Source of the DNA: Sipunculus nudus
Lineage: Eukaryota; Annelida; Sipuncula; Golfingiida; Sipunculidae
Direction of reading: 5' to 3'
Assembly: GCA_026874595.1 (NCBI GenBank)
Contig: CM049317.1
Coordinates: 1,233,108 to 1,297,107, forward strand
Length of the DNA stretch: 64,000 nucleotides
The position numbers were made by a program, and so were the translations under genes. The notes beneath the pieces were generated by a model, which ran no database searches, was not told where the DNA came from, and saw only the letters and a list, made by a program, of their open reading frames with translations. Shown in pieces: positions 20,786-34,725 of this stretch (the stretch's first letter is position 1; every line of letters starts with the position of its first letter).

Positions 20786-22556
20786 CCTTCTTCCGGAAAA
20801 AAAGCTCTTGTCCTTGTCACTGGTCACGTGACATTAACGCAGCAGAATCTTGACCCATAGTTTGACCTTCAACAGAGGAGCACTTTGTTTAACCATTTTT
20901 TTTTTAATTTGATGAACATTCTTCTGAATAAAAAGAATTCGCATTTTATGCATAATAACATAAATATCAATTGAATGAGACACTTAATTAAACCGCCCCC
21001 TTTTGCTGTGCAGGTTTATACTTGCTGATGAGTTTATTTCTGTGTCAGCATCAGTTATGTCGGGGGCTATCTTAGCCTCAGCCATCGAGTGTAAACCATT
21101 TTGGGGATTTTTTTCTTCTAATCGTGTTTGCGTTATATCTCCAGTTTTGCTGATTTTCCAAAGCTGACCAACAGTCACTGGTAAAAGACTCGTACTTAGT
21201 ATTTGTTTTGTCTTTACCTTTACCTATGCATAGCCTAATTTTTGCTCAATTGCGTGCGACGAAACCACAGGGTTAGGCTGACCGACATCGCTTGACAATC
21301 CCATACCTCTGGTTACAATGTTATGTATGATTATATGTAAATGCAAATGAACTAAGGTAAATCTATGATGGGACAATTTGACTTACTACACAAAATAAGC
21401 ATCATGTTTATAATATTCATTTTATTTATCAGTAGAAAAATGTGGATCAGTGAGGAGAAAATAATGCAGATCCATGTTAAAAACAGATGATCTTTAGCAA
21501 AAATAACATAAACAGGTTCATTTTGAGATGATCAATGCTATCTTTAGCAAAAATAACATAAACAGGTTAGCATTGATCATCTCAAAATTAATGGTAATGC
21601 CTTCCAATAAATTACTCGCTCAAAAAGGAAGCTCTGCGCTTAATCAGATATCAGGAGCAGCTCCAGAAACAAATAAACAAAAAAAAAATACACATAATAA
21701 CAAGACCCAGGAAAACAGGTGTTCAGAGCAACACAACACCTGGTGCGCATAGGTCGGGGGCCTTGTGGATATTATACTTGAAAGAAAAGCGTTCATGATG
21801 CTTTGGAAAGGTTATATGTAGGTACTTCTGATAATCAAGAATTGTACCTACTTGGTTTGTTTGAGGGGATATTCTCTCTATACGCGCAATGTCTGAGTGT
21901 GCTTAGAGCATTGGATGAACGGTGAAGGAATAGGTGACTTTCATTTGAACGTCGCTCAAATTGAAAACCACTGTTACATGGTGTGTCATTTTTCAGTTCT
22001 GTAAAAAGAGCATTCATTACACCTTTGGTGAGATTCCATTTTGTTCAAACCAAAGTTATATGAGAATATGAGAATGTTGCTATTTGCAAGATGTACCGGT
22101 AACATTTAGAGGAGGACTCGGCATCCAGGTACCTATATATATATATGAAGAGACTCATATGAATAGACAATGGTATGGAGACGAGCTTTTGACCAAACAT
22201 ATAGAACATGGATTGATAATCTGTCCTCGCAGTAAATTTGGCATGATTCAATTACATTTTTTAAAAATTTTACGTATGGTACACACTAGATAAAATGGTT
22301 AAATTCGTTTTCTGGATATTAAAGTCTTACAAAGATACATGTACAGCAATAAGTCATGAAATTAACTTCCTCTCAGCCAGATCCGAACTGTTCCCTTTTA
22401 CAATTGATGAAATAACTTGTTTAGAGCAGGTTCCCCTAACACATGTCAGTAAAATGCAGTGTCTTCGAAGAAATTTCCGCAAAAAAGTATCAAGTATATC
22501 GAGGTTTATTTTTGAGCTTCACCTACGTTTGTAAATAATGAAATAAACATTCGTAC
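20786..22556. other. Unassigned DNA upstream of the transporter gene
   Basis: This interval may hold the transporter promoter or a 5' UTR exon. No core promoter motif stands out. The compound repeat at 21491-21588 is inside it. Minus-strand open frames such as 20984-21178 have no recognisable domain. Confidence 0.4.
21491..21588. repeat. Compound 28-bp direct and 20-bp inverted repeat
   Basis: A 28-bp segment beginning TCTTTAGCAAAAATAACATA occurs perfectly at 21491-21518 and 21541-21568. Each copy is followed by one arm of a perfect 20-bp inverted repeat (ATTTTGAGATGATCAATGCT at 21520-21539, its complement at 21569-21588). The order is A-B-A-B', as expected of a template-switch event. Confidence 0.9.
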
Positions 22557-22605
22557 CTTCCAGAGACCAGATTGTACACCAACGTGCGGGCTGCAACAAT
22601 AATAA
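22557..22605 (-). pseudogene. Possible remnant copy of transporter exon 2 start
   Basis: On the - strand ATTGTTGCAG|CCCGCAC matches the transporter exon 2 acceptor and first bases (ATTGTTGCAG|CCTGCAC) with one mismatch. The next 30 bases are about 60% similar and read ARTLVYNLVSG, against ACTLWNALFVG in the gene. Similarity then fades, although a donor-like GAAG|GTACG follows. It is either a decayed partial duplicate or chance. I could not find a matching copy of exon 1. Confidence 0.3.
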
Positions 22606-23697
22606 ATAGCACTGGTAGCTGCCAGGATAATGAATATAGCGCTAGTAACGCTTACGGGTTTTATACCCTACCCCTGACCCACGTCCCAGACTGGACCTGG
22701 CAAGTTTATCAAGGACTCCTGAATGTTGTTACTTACTGCCATAAGCCGGTCCTAACGTAAGGTGATCGCAGATCTTGCTGCTCGCTAAAAATACACCAGT
22801 TGTGCAAACCAGCGTGTAGGTAAAACGTACTGTTTTTATGAATAGGCAGCAGGGACGCATAAGTAATATTACACGGTTTGTCCTCACAGAGAGGGTATGA
22901 CGAAAACTCAGAGCTATAAGAGGCACATGCATAATGGCATTTCATCAGCTTGACGTAATACATTAAGCACTAATTGTTCATGTTATATAAGTATATTATC
23001 TGCACATGCGTTGGGACAGGTCCTGGGGACCAGCCTAGACCCAGTTGTGGCTCTGTTGTAAACACAGAGGGACCAGCCTAGCCGTGAGTATAAGACTCAG
23101 AAGACATTTTTATTGGGCCGTTAAGCCTAACTTGACAGCCTGTACGCTGTACGCGACACGTCAGTCGTGTTTGTGCGGGATGGGGTTTTCATGGGGGGAG
23201 TTCATTTAAGCCAGGTTCCCCGATGATTACACTCGACATGCCCGAGTTAACCTGTGTAGTCCCAAACACACTGCGCCGTGATGGCACTTTCGCAAAATAA
23301 TGTCAAATTGTCTAGGATATTCAGAAAAATATATCATAAATGATCCCCATAGGACACATTTTATATCGTTCGCGAAATTTCAAGACCAAAATCGGGACGT
23401 TGCCAGGGAATAGTTCCGGAGAAAGGCTGATTACCACCTGCGTCAGTTTTGATAAAGGTCATTCAGGTAATGTAACTGAGCGAAACCTGGATTTCCCGCT
23501 CTCCCGCTTTGTTGTTTTAAATTCTTAACTGTACGTTTCAAACTATTTAGAACACGCATTAATTATTCAACTTGTTTTCTGATTAAATTGAAAAAAAGCC
23601 AGGGTCGAGTGATGCCTGTTACAGCTAGGTTAATATTAAAGCTAAACTTTTTAGTCGAATATGATTTGTTTTATTTGTTGTCATTCCTGGCTGTACG

Positions 23698-23699
<2 letters not shown>

Positions 23700-23763
<64 letters not shown>
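23700..23763. repeat. (AT)n microsatellite
   Basis: About 32 uninterrupted AT dinucleotides. A second interrupted AT run follows at 23778-23800. Confidence 0.95.
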
Positions 23764-23769
<6 letters not shown>

Positions 23770-23965
23770 TATCAACATATATTTATATATATATATATAT
23801 TTTTTTTTCCTTCTGATTATCAGACTAGATAAGATGTATACAGAATAACGAGGAATCATTCATCATTAAGCCCTCTCCACTTTTCGCTGACTCATGGAAC
23901 AACGGACCACTTGATCCTGTTGCTCCACTCAGCCTGCAGGTGGCAGCTCCGGTGCTTTGTGTTGG

Positions 23966-24046
23966 ACACAGCCTGGCTGTTGGACTGACAGTCTGGACTG
24001 TGTGTTATACACGGCCTGGCTGTAGGACTGACAGTTTGGACTGTGG
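23966..24046. repeat. 43-bp tandem duplication
   Basis: Two copies of ACAC(A/G)GCCTGGCTGT(T/A)GGACTGACAGT(C/T)TGGACTGTG, offset 43 bp (GCCTGGC at 23971 and 24014). Confidence 0.85.
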
Positions 24047-24775
24047 CGCCGCCATGGCGGGCAGGGTCTGCTACACTGGTCTTAATGGCAGCGTGACACA
24101 GAACCCGGACACGCCCGGCTGCAACTAGAGCGAACAGTGATGAATTAATCGATATACACGGACCGGGCTCCCGCATTGTGTTTGATCCAACCCAGCTTTC
24201 ATAAAATTCCGTCCAGAGCTTGTTTTCTCTTTGTCTGTAATATTTCAAAACAACTATTTTAAAGCATGTGAAATATGACACTATGAGGCTTTAAAGGGGC
24301 CCAATCACCTATCTGGCCTTTATAAACTAAAGGTAATCCGTTGGAGCTTTAATAAAAATAGGCCAGAAAACATGGATATCACAGCACACAGGCTGCTTGT
24401 TTTGCTTATTTCAAAATGTTTATAATATGTGGGGGCCCGCAAAAATAATCAAATCAAATTCAACAAGGGCATCTGGCAGAATTTCAGATGAGCCAGAGCT
24501 TTGCAAATGGCGTTTTGCACGAACTAACCTTTCTATCTCGGCATATATGCAACCTACAACCGAAGGTTACATGTTTTCCCGTTTGTCAACATTGCTGTGC
24601 TTACAAACATTTCGTTGATAAACTAGTTAATACTTCCTTCACGAAGGAATTATAAGAACTTTTCACAACCAAAATTACCCTATGATCATTAATATATACA
24701 CAAAAGAAGCCAGAAATCACATATTTTTTTTTCAAAAGGTAGGTGAATGGACACCTTTAAATATTTTGTAAAGGC

Positions 24776-24778
<3 letters not shown>

Positions 24779-24816
<38 letters not shown>
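24779..24816. repeat. (GA)n microsatellite
   Basis: About 18 uninterrupted GA dinucleotides. Confidence 0.95.
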
Positions 24817-24820
<4 letters not shown>

Positions 24821-25065
24821 GTGTAATACGGACATATTTCCAGTTTCGAACTCATATATTGCTTTATATTATTGTACTAGCATTACGAATGGCAGGATCC
24901 GGGATTGGGGGAGATTAATTATATAATTACAGCTTGTCTTTGAAAGTTTACAATGTCACTGAAGCTTAAGTGCAGTTCTTAAACGAGGGTGATTGTAGCC
25001 TTACCACAGTGTGCTGTGATTATGATCATTGACTCCGTTTGGCTAACTCGGTGTCATTGATACAA

Positions 25066-25083
25066 ACACACACACACACACAC
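25066..25083. repeat. (AC)n microsatellite
   Basis: About 9 uninterrupted CA dinucleotides. Confidence 0.9.
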
Positions 25084-25436
25084 ATGTATTTATATACTTA
25101 TCTTGTATCTAAACTAGGTCGGACTACAATAAACTTTTAACAGTAAACGTGAATGTTCTAAGGTTGATTTATGTGTGGCTTAAACAAGTAAACATACAAT
25201 TAGTTCGCCAAATGATATCTACTCACCTTACCCCGGTGTCCTGTACCCGCTTAGGGTTACAACCACGTCTTTAAAGGCCTCGCCAGACAAAGGACGCGGA
25301 GTGAATACCATGCTCTATACAACGTGACATAAAAAATACAAGTTCAATACAGGCCCCGCAGGTGTGAGGTAAACAAGTCCCAACAACAGTTATATTCAGA
25401 GTCATCTGGAACGGCACAGGAGGCTAGACTGGAAGG

Positions 25437-25565
<129 letters not shown>

Positions 25566-26240
25566 AAACATGTATTGTCCTCGTAGTGAGCTGATAGTTG
25601 TATACTGCATTAGGAACGGGGCGGGCCAGGCGGCTCTATTTCTCATTATTATGAAAAGAAGCATTTTTTATCAATTAAATGAGTATACAAAGTGTACTCA
25701 CAACTTGCAATTCTCTTCTTCATTCATTACAACATACGCCTAAACGAGATAAACATGTTCCAGTTGTGATCATAGCGACGAACACGTTCACGCAATACAG
25801 CACGCGCTACCTGGCGCCCGTGAAACCCCAATATACAACCGACTTGAAGACAACAGGCTGGGCTGGCCTGGTTTCTGGACAACTGGCTGTGGCTGGAGCT
25901 CTTTACGTTCACTGGGCTTCGGTAAAAATAAATATGATCCCAATCCTAAGCATGCGAGGCAAACTCAGAACTCAATAACAGTCGATAAGTGAACCCTCTC
26001 TCTATATTTTTATGAAATCGGAAAATGGAGAGGAAAAGTGCTCTCGCTGGGTATGAATTAATAACTTTCTCAGTAACGTGTGTTGAATTCTGTGCACTTT
26101 CAGGTTCACAAAACTTCTTTGAGGGATTGGTGTGTGTTGTGCCACACTAGAAAATCATATCATATTTGTCCGTCTCAGAAGATTTCTTATTATCTACCTG
26201 AATCAAAAATAAAATAATATCGAGTACAAATTTGTCATTC

Positions 26241-26566
26241 ATATATATATATATATATTTATTTATATATATTGAAAAAGACAACACTGGGAATTCACGA
26301 CAGAATGTTTCGCGGGATGCGACCGGATCCTCAGGTGAATGTTTTGAGAATCACACAACATTCACCTGAGGATCTGGTCTCCTCTCCCGTAAAACAGTCT
26401 GTCGTGAATTCACAGAGTTGTTTTTCTTCAGTGTTATATCGCTCTGGTCTTGTCTGAAGGCCATTCTCCCGTAAAACAGTCTGTCGTGAATTCACAGAGT
26501 TGTTTTTCTTCAGTGTTATATCGCTCTGGTCTTGTCTGAAGGCCATTCAACGGAGGGAACTCTACG

Positions 26567-26634
<68 letters not shown>
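26241..26634. mobile_element. AT-flanked fold-back element with internal 82-bp duplication
   Basis: (AT)n runs at 26241-26260 and 26571-26634 flank a palindromic core. GATCCTCAGGTGAATGTT at 26326-26343 is perfectly complementary to 26357-26374 (13-nt loop). The arms continue imperfectly outward to about 26281 and 26422 (AATTCACGACAGA against TCTGTCGTGAATT). The outer part of the right arm, beginning TCTCCCGTAAAACAGTCTGT, is tandemly duplicated at 26383 and 26465 (82 bp each). There is no open frame of interest. It resembles a non-autonomous hairpin or MITE-like element, but no target-site duplication can be separated from the AT runs. Confidence 0.55.
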
Positions 26635-26637
<3 letters not shown>

Positions 26638-28612
26638 ATGTGACAATAATGTTAACAACTTATTATGATAAACCAATTAGTACTCTGTTTACCATAGATA
26701 AAATGAAAAAAATGCAATTCATTTAGAGTGTTGTTGTTATCTAATACGTATAAAAGGAAGGAAGTCCACTTTGGCATTCGATGTTCTCTGAAACCGTGTT
26801 GCGTATGACACTGTGCTGTACTTTATTTTAAAGGTTTTGTTCCCGCAGGATATATTTACTCTATATCGGCTCCATTTACTGAGTGTTTGTAATTTATGTT
26901 CTCACGTTTTCTGAGTAAAAGCGTGCTGTGTGACTTAATGTTAGTAGGAGGTTTATCCGTGACATTCATAGATGGACTGTCTGTGTGGAGAATGTGATAC
27001 AAGTAAAGTCAACAAGAACATTACCCGCTGGATAATCAAGGGGAAAAACGGTTCCGCCACGCAGGTCTTCCATCAAGATTTCATCAATTAAACTCTGTTT
27101 CTTCTCTTATAGCGGTGGTCCACTTTAAGAACAACAGGCCATGCAAAACAAATTGTTCCTTACTTTGAGTGTTTTCAAACGTAAAATACATCATATATTC
27201 TGAACAAAACCTATAAAAAGGTTCTAAGATCGAAAGAGGGGTCCAGGCCGCTTAAAATTTGTATTTGTCTGAAACCCTTTAAAAAGATTACGGCGGCTGA
27301 CCAGACGGGGATAGCAGGTCATATGCATGCCCTGTTATATGATGTTAGATCGTATAAATTAGCCAACAGCAAAGGATCAGGTTTTTACAGCCTCCGTTTT
27401 TACACCAGGAGATGTGATTATGTCGTGGACACTGTATACACACTGATCAACAGGTCAGTAGAAAAATTCTTCCAACCAATACCATTCAGTATAAACACAC
27501 ATTCATAAGAATAAGTACACAATTACAACTGGGTCACTGTCTCATTTTTTCAGTATTTCAGTGAATGAGGCGTGATTGATTTGAGAAGTGCGTGTTTATA
27601 ATAAATAATGGAGCGTGAATCATGGTGAGGGTCTGCAGATCACTTGCTTCAGGAGGTTTCTTCCACTTAATAATCCTCTTGCTCCACCTGAGAACTTCAA
27701 TGGGTGCTTGGTATTTGAGCGGCTTGAATTAGTACCGATACACATTGTATGCGTTCCATAATACTCACCACAAGCAAACATCCAGCTACAAGACCAGGCC
27801 GCTCCTCATTAAGCCCACTTGAGATGAAATATATCGTTACACATACTTGCTGGTACGGGTAGTATAAAAGCTGAGGTGGTTTTAGTTAAATACGGCTGTG
27901 GCAGTCAAAGGATTACCGGTAACATTATAGCCCATTAACAAAAGTGTTTAAGAATCACTTTTAATTGTTAATGTTATGAAATCTGGTTTTGCTTAAACGT
28001 GGCTATACATGGGCCGTTCATAAACTGTGTTACAGTGTGTACTCTGCGGAGTAGGGTAGCCATTGAATGTTACTGTGGGTACTCTACAGAAAGTGGTAGC
28101 CTTTGAATGTTATTTTGACTTCGGCTGATCATGAATTTAATTTCACGATGTTGGTTTTGTGAAGCTTTTAAAATTTATGACAAGGATTGTTCATTTACTT
28201 TTTTTTCAGACGTGTAAAGAAAGCTCAACTTTAAAAACTCTGTATCACGTGTAATCACAGGGGCTCAAATAGCTTTTAGTAGCCTATAACATTCGGTTTA
28301 ATTTGTTATTTCCTGGGTTAGTTCGTTGTTACTATAATTAATATGTAGTTGGCATGGTGCTCTACATACGATAGGCTCAATTAAAGTATGTTTTTTCTCC
28401 ACTTTTAAAACCTTTGCCAACATGATACACTGTATAGCGCATCTTGCATCATAACTGCTAGCATAGTTAGGTATACTAGATCACAGTGCAGTGTACGGTC
28501 AGTTGATTACAATATGTGATATATCTTGATATCAGATAGCTTTTTGCATTGCCATGAAATACAAAATATTATATGTTATTTATATTATCCCAAGTTCCAG
28601 CATTTGGATTGC
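26635..28612. other. Unassigned DNA before the 47-bp satellite
   Basis: A 40-bp imperfect tandem duplication sits at 28030-28109 (GTTAC(A/T)GTG(T/G)GTACTCT core). A 61-codon open frame at 27323-27508 has no recognisable domain. No exon is recognised. Confidence 0.45.
28030..28109. repeat. 40-bp imperfect tandem duplication
   Basis: Two copies at 28030 and 28070 share GTTAC, GTACTCT and the GGTAGCC-TTGAAT end. They are about 80% identical. Confidence 0.75.
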
Positions 28613-29354
28613 CATGGTAAGGGTAGTCCTGCATCCCCTCATAATCAATGTCTCATGACCATGTAAAGGGTAGTCCTGAATCCCCTCATAATCAATGTCT
28701 CATGACCATGGTAAGGGTAGTCCTGAATCCACTCATAATCAATGTCTCATGACCATGTTAATGGTAGTCCTGAATCCACTCATAATCAATGTCTCATGAC
28801 CATGTTAAGGATAGTCCTGAATCCACTCATAATCAATGTCTCATGACCATGTTAATGGTAGTCCTGAATCCACTAATAATCAATGTCTCATGACCATGTT
28901 AATGGTAGTCCTGAATCCCCTCATAATCAATGTCTCATGACCATGTTAATGGTAGTCCTGAATCCACTAATAATCAATGTCTCATGACCATGGTAAGGGT
29001 AGTCCTGAATCCAGTCATAATCAATGTCTCATGACCATGTTAATGGTAGTCCTGAATCCCCTCATAATCAATGTCTCATGACCATGTTAAGGGTAGTCCT
29101 GAATCCACTCATAATCAATGTCTCATGACCATGTTAATGGTAGTCCTGAATCCACTCATAATCAATGTCTCATGACCATGTTAAGGATAGTCCTGAATCC
29201 ACTCATAATCAATGTCTCATGACCATGTTAATGGTAGTCCCGAATCCACTAATAATCAATGTCTCATGACCATGTTAAGGATAGTCCTGAATCCACTCAT
29301 AATCAATGTCTCATGACCATGTTAATGGTAGTCCTGAATCCACTAATAATCAAT

Positions 29355-32300
29355 GTCTCATGACCATGTAAAGGGTAGTCCAGAATCCAGTCATAATCAA
29401 TGTCTCATGACCATAATAAGGGTAGTCCTGAATCCACTCATAATCAATGTTTCATGACCATGTTAATTGTAGTCCTGAATCCACTAATAATCAATGTCTC
29501 ATGACCATGTTAAGGATAGTCCTGAATCCACTCATAATCAATGTCTCATGACCATGTTAATGGTAGTCCTGAATCCACTAATAATCAATGTCTCATGACC
29601 ATGTAAAGGGTAGTCCAGAATCCCCTCATAATCAATGTCTCATGACCATGGTAAGGGTAGTCCTGAATCCACTCATAATCAATGTCTCATGACCATGTTA
29701 ATGGTAGTCCTGAATCCACTCATAATCAATGTCTCATGACCACGTTAAGGATAGTCCTGAATCCACTCATAATCAATGTCTCATGACCATGTTAATAGTA
29801 GTCCTGAATCCACTAATAATCAATGTCTCATGACCATGTTAATGGTAGTCCTGATTCCCCTCATAATCAATGCCTCATGACCATGGTAATGGTAGTCCTG
29901 AATCCACTCATAATCAATGTCTCATGACCATGTTAATGGTAGTCCTGAATCCACTCATAATCAATGTCTCATGACCATGTTAAGGATAGTCCTGAATCCA
30001 CTCATAATCAATGTCTCATGACCATGGTAATGGTAGTCCTGAATCCACTCATAATCAATGTCTCATGACCATGGTAATGGTAGTCCTGAATCCATTCATA
30101 ATCAATGTCTCATGACCATGTTAATGGTAGTCATGAATCCACTAATAATCAATGTCTCATGACCATGTTAATGGTAGTCCTGATTCCCCTCATAATTAAT
30201 GTCTCATGACCATGTTAATGGTAGTCCTGAATCCACTCATAATCAATGTCTCATGACCATGTTAATGGTAGTCCTGAATCCACTAATAATCAATGTCTCA
30301 TGACCATGGTAAGGGTAGTCCTGAATCCACTCATAATCAATGTCTCATGACCATGTTAATGGTAGTCCTGAATCCACTCATAATCAATGTCTCATGACCA
30401 TGGTAAGGGTAGTCCTGAATCCCCTCATAATCAATGTCTCATGACCATGTTAAGGGTAGTCCTGAATCCACTCATAATCAATGTCTCATGACCATGTTAA
30501 TGGTAGTCCTAAATCCACTAATAATCAATGTCTCATGACCATGGTAAGGGTAGTCCTGAATCCACTAATAATCAATGTCTCATGACCATGGTAAGGGTAG
30601 TCCTGAATCCACTCATAATCAATGTCTGATGACCATGTTAATGGTAGTCCTGAATCCACTCATAATCAATGTCTCATGACCATGTTAAGGATAGTCCTGA
30701 ATCCACTCATAATCAATGTCTCATGACCATGTTAATGGTAGTCCTGAATCCACTAATAATCAATATCTCATGACCATGTAAAGGGTAGTCCAGAATCCAG
30801 TCATAATCAATGTCTCATGACCATGGTAAGGGTAGTCCTGAATCCACTCATAATCAATGTCTCATGACCATGTTAATGGTAGTCCTGAATCCACTAATAA
30901 TCAATGTCTCATGACCATGTAAAGGGTAGTCCAGAATCCAGTCATAATCAATGTCTCATGACCATGTAAAGGGTAGTCCTGAATCCACTCATAATCAATG
31001 TCTCATGACCATGGTAAGGGTAGTCCTGAATCCACTCATAATCAATGTCTCATGACCATGTTAAGGATAGTCCTGAATCCACTCATAATCAATGTCTCAT
31101 GACCATGTTAATGGTAGTCCTGAATCCACTAATAATCAATGTCTCATGACCATGGTAAGGGTAGTCCTGAATCCACTCATAATCAATGTCTCATGACCAT
31201 GTTAAGGATAGTCCGGAATCCACTCATAATCAATGTCTCATGACCATGTTAATGGTAGTCCTGAATCCACTAATAATCAATGTCTCATGACCATGGTAAG
31301 GGTAGTCCTGAATCCACTCATAATCACTGTCTCATGACCATGTTAAGGATAGTCCTGAATCCACTCATAATCAATGTCTCATGACCATGGTAATGGTAGT
31401 CCTGAATCCACTCATAATCAATGTCTCATGACCATGTTAAGGATAGTCCTGAATCCACTCATAATCAATGTCTCATGACCATGTTAATGGTAGTCCTGAA
31501 TCCACTAATAATCAATGTCTCATGACCATGTAAAGGGTAGTCCAGAATCCAGTAATAATCAATGTCTCATGACCATGGTAAGGATAGTCCTGAATCAACT
31601 CATAATCAATGTCTCATGACCATGTTAATGGTAGTCCTGAATCCACTAATAATCAATGTCTCATGACCATGGTAAGGGTAGTCCTGAATCCACTCATAAT
31701 CAATGTCTCATGACCATGTTAATGGTGGTCCTGAATCCACTCATAATCAATGTCTCATGACCATGTTAAGGGTAGTCCTGAATCCACTCATAATCAATGT
31801 CTCATGACCATGTTAAGGATAGTCCTGAATCCCCTCATAATCAATGTCTCATGACCATGGTAAGGGTAGTCCTGAATCCACTCATAATCAATGTCTCATG
31901 ACCATGTTAAGGATAGTCCTGAATCCACTCATAATCAATGTCTCATGGCCATGTTAATGTTAGTCCTGAATCCAATAATAATCAATGTCTCATGACCATG
32001 TAAAGGGTAGTCCAGAATCAAGTCATAATCAATGTCTCATGACCATGGTAAGGGTAGTCCTGAATCCACTCATAATCAATGTCTCATGACCATGTTAAAG
32101 GTAGTCCTGAATCCACTCATAGTCAATGTCTCATGACCATGTAAAGGATAGTCCTGAATCCACTCATAATCAATGTCTCATGACCATGTTAATGGTAGTC
32201 CTGAATCGACTAATAATCAATGTCTCATGACCATGTTAAGGGTAGTCCTGAATCCACTCATAATCAATGTCTCATGACCATGTTAAAGGTAGTCCTGAAT

Positions 32301-34725
32301 CCACTCATAATCAGTGTCTCATGACCATGTAAAGGGTAGTCCTGAATCCACTCATAATCAATGTCTCATGACCATGTTAAGGGTAGTCCTGAATCCACTC
32401 ATAATCAATGTCTCATGACCATGTAAAGGGTAGTCCTGAATCCACTCATAATCAATGTCTCATGACCATGGTAAGGGTAGTCCTGAATCCAGTCATAATC
32501 AATGTCTCATGACCATGTTAAGGATAGTCCTGAATCCACTCATAATCAGTGTCTCATGACCATGTAAAGGGTTGTCCTGAATCCACTCATAATCAATGTC
32601 TCATGACCATGGTAAGGGTAGTCCTGAATCCAGTCATAATCAATGTCTCATGACCATGTTAAAGGTAGTCCTGAATCCACTCATAATCAATGTCTCATGA
32701 CCATGTTAAGGGTAGTCCTGAATCCACTCATAATCAATGTCTCATGACCATGTTAAAGGTAGTCCTGAATCCACTCATAATCAATGTCTCATGACCATGT
32801 TAAGGGTAGTCCTGAATCCACTCATAATCAATGTCTCATGACCATGTAAAGGGTAGTCCTGAATCCACTCATAATCAATGTCTCATGACCATGGTAAGGG
32901 TAGTCCTGAATCCAGTCATAATCAATGTCTCATGACCATGTTAAAGGTAGTCCTGAATCCACTCATAATCAGTGTCTCATGACCATGTAAAGGGTAGTCC
33001 TGAATCCACTCATAATCAATGTCTCATGACCATGGTAAGGGTAGTCCAGAATCCAGTCATAATCAATGTCTCATGACCATGTTAAAGGTAGTCCTGAATC
33101 CACTCATAATCAATGTCTCATGACCATGTTAAGGGTAGTCCTGAATCCACTCATAATCAATGTCTCATGACCATGTTAAAGGTAGTCCTGAATCCACTCA
33201 TAATCAATGTCTCATGACCATGTTAATGGTGGTCCTGAATCCACTCATAATCAATGTCTCATGACCATGTTAAGGGTAGTCCTGAATCCACTCATAATCA
33301 ATGTCTCATGACCATGTTAAGGATAGTCCTGAATCCCCTCATAATCAATGTCTCATGACCATGGTAAGGGTAGTCCTGAATCCACTCATAATCAATGTCT
33401 CATGACCATGTTAAGGATAGTCCTGAATCCACTCATAATCAATGTCTCATGGCCATGTTAATGTTAGTCCTGAATCCAATAATAATCAATGTCTCATGAC
33501 CATGTAAAGGGTAGTCCAGAATCCAGTCATAATCAATGTCTCATGACCATGGTAAGGGTAGTCCTGAATCCACTCATAATCAATGTCTCATGACCATGTT
33601 AAAGGTAGTCCTGAATCCACTCATAGTCAATGTCTCATGACCATGTAAAGGATAGTCCTGAATCCACTCATAATCAATGTCTCATGACCATGTTAATGGT
33701 AGTCCTGAATCGACTAATAATCAATGTCTCATGACCATGTTAAGGGTAGTCCTGAATCCACTCATAATCAATGTCTCATGACCATGTTAAAGGTAGTCCT
33801 GAATCCACTCATAATCAGTGTCTCATGACCATGTAAAGGGTAGTCCTGAATCCACTCATAATCAATGTCTCATGACCATGTTAAGGGTAGTCCTGAATCC
33901 ACTCATAATCAATGTCTCATGACCATGTAAAGGGTAGTCCTGAATCCACTCATAATCAATGTCTCATGACCATGGTAAGGGTAGTCCTGAATCCAGTCAT
34001 AATCAATGTCTCATGACCATGTTAAGGATAGTCCTGAATCCACCCATAATCAGTGTCTCATGACCATGTAAAGGGTTGTCCTGAATCCACTCATAATCAA
34101 TGTCTCATGACCATGGTAAGGGTAGTCCTGAATCCAGTCATAATCAATGTCTCATGACCATGTTAAAGGTAGTCCTGAATCCACTCATAATCAATGTCTC
34201 ATGACCATGTTAAGGGTAGTCCTGAATCCACTCATAATCAATGTCTCATGACCATGTTAAAGGTAGTCCTGAATCCACTCATAATCAATGTCTCATGACC
34301 ATGTTAAGGGTAGTCCTGAATCCACTCATAATCAATGTCTCATGACCATGTAAAGGGTAGTCCTGAATCCACTCATAATCAATGTCTCATGACCATGGTA
34401 AGGGTAGTCCTGAATCCAGTCATAATCAATGTCTCATGACCATGTTAAAGGTAGTCCTGAATCCACTCATAATCAGTGTCTCATGACCATGTAAAGGGTA
34501 GTCCTGAATCCACTCATAATCAATGTCTCATGACCATGGTAAGGGTAGTCCTGAATCCAGTCATAATCAATGTCTCATGACCATGTTAAAGGTAGTCCTG
34601 AATCCACTCATAATCAATGTCTCATGACCATGTTAAGGGTAGTCCTGAATCCACTCATAATCAATGTCTCATGACCATGTTAAAGGTAGTCCTGAATCCA
34701 CTCATAATCAATGTCTCATGACCAT
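29355..34725. repeat. Segment of the 47-bp satellite duplicated 16,027 bp downstream
   Basis: The variant CATAATAAGG near 29413 recurs near 45440, the CAGAATCCCCTC variant near 29618 recurs near 45645, and GGGTTGTCC at 32571 and 34075 recurs at 48598 and 50102. All are offset by 16,027 bp (341 x 47). The match fails before about 29,355 and after about 34,725. Confidence 0.75.

Noticed and set aside
22729-22932. Minus-strand frame ending LGPAYG before a GTAAGT donor, as a second SLC16 exon 3
   Set aside because: Donor phase fits, but the residue similarity is weak and its order relative to the exon-2-like echo is wrong for a gene.
25679-25978. 99-codon open frame as a membrane-protein exon
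   Set aside because: Plausible composition but no recognised family and no convincing acceptor. Kept only as a note.
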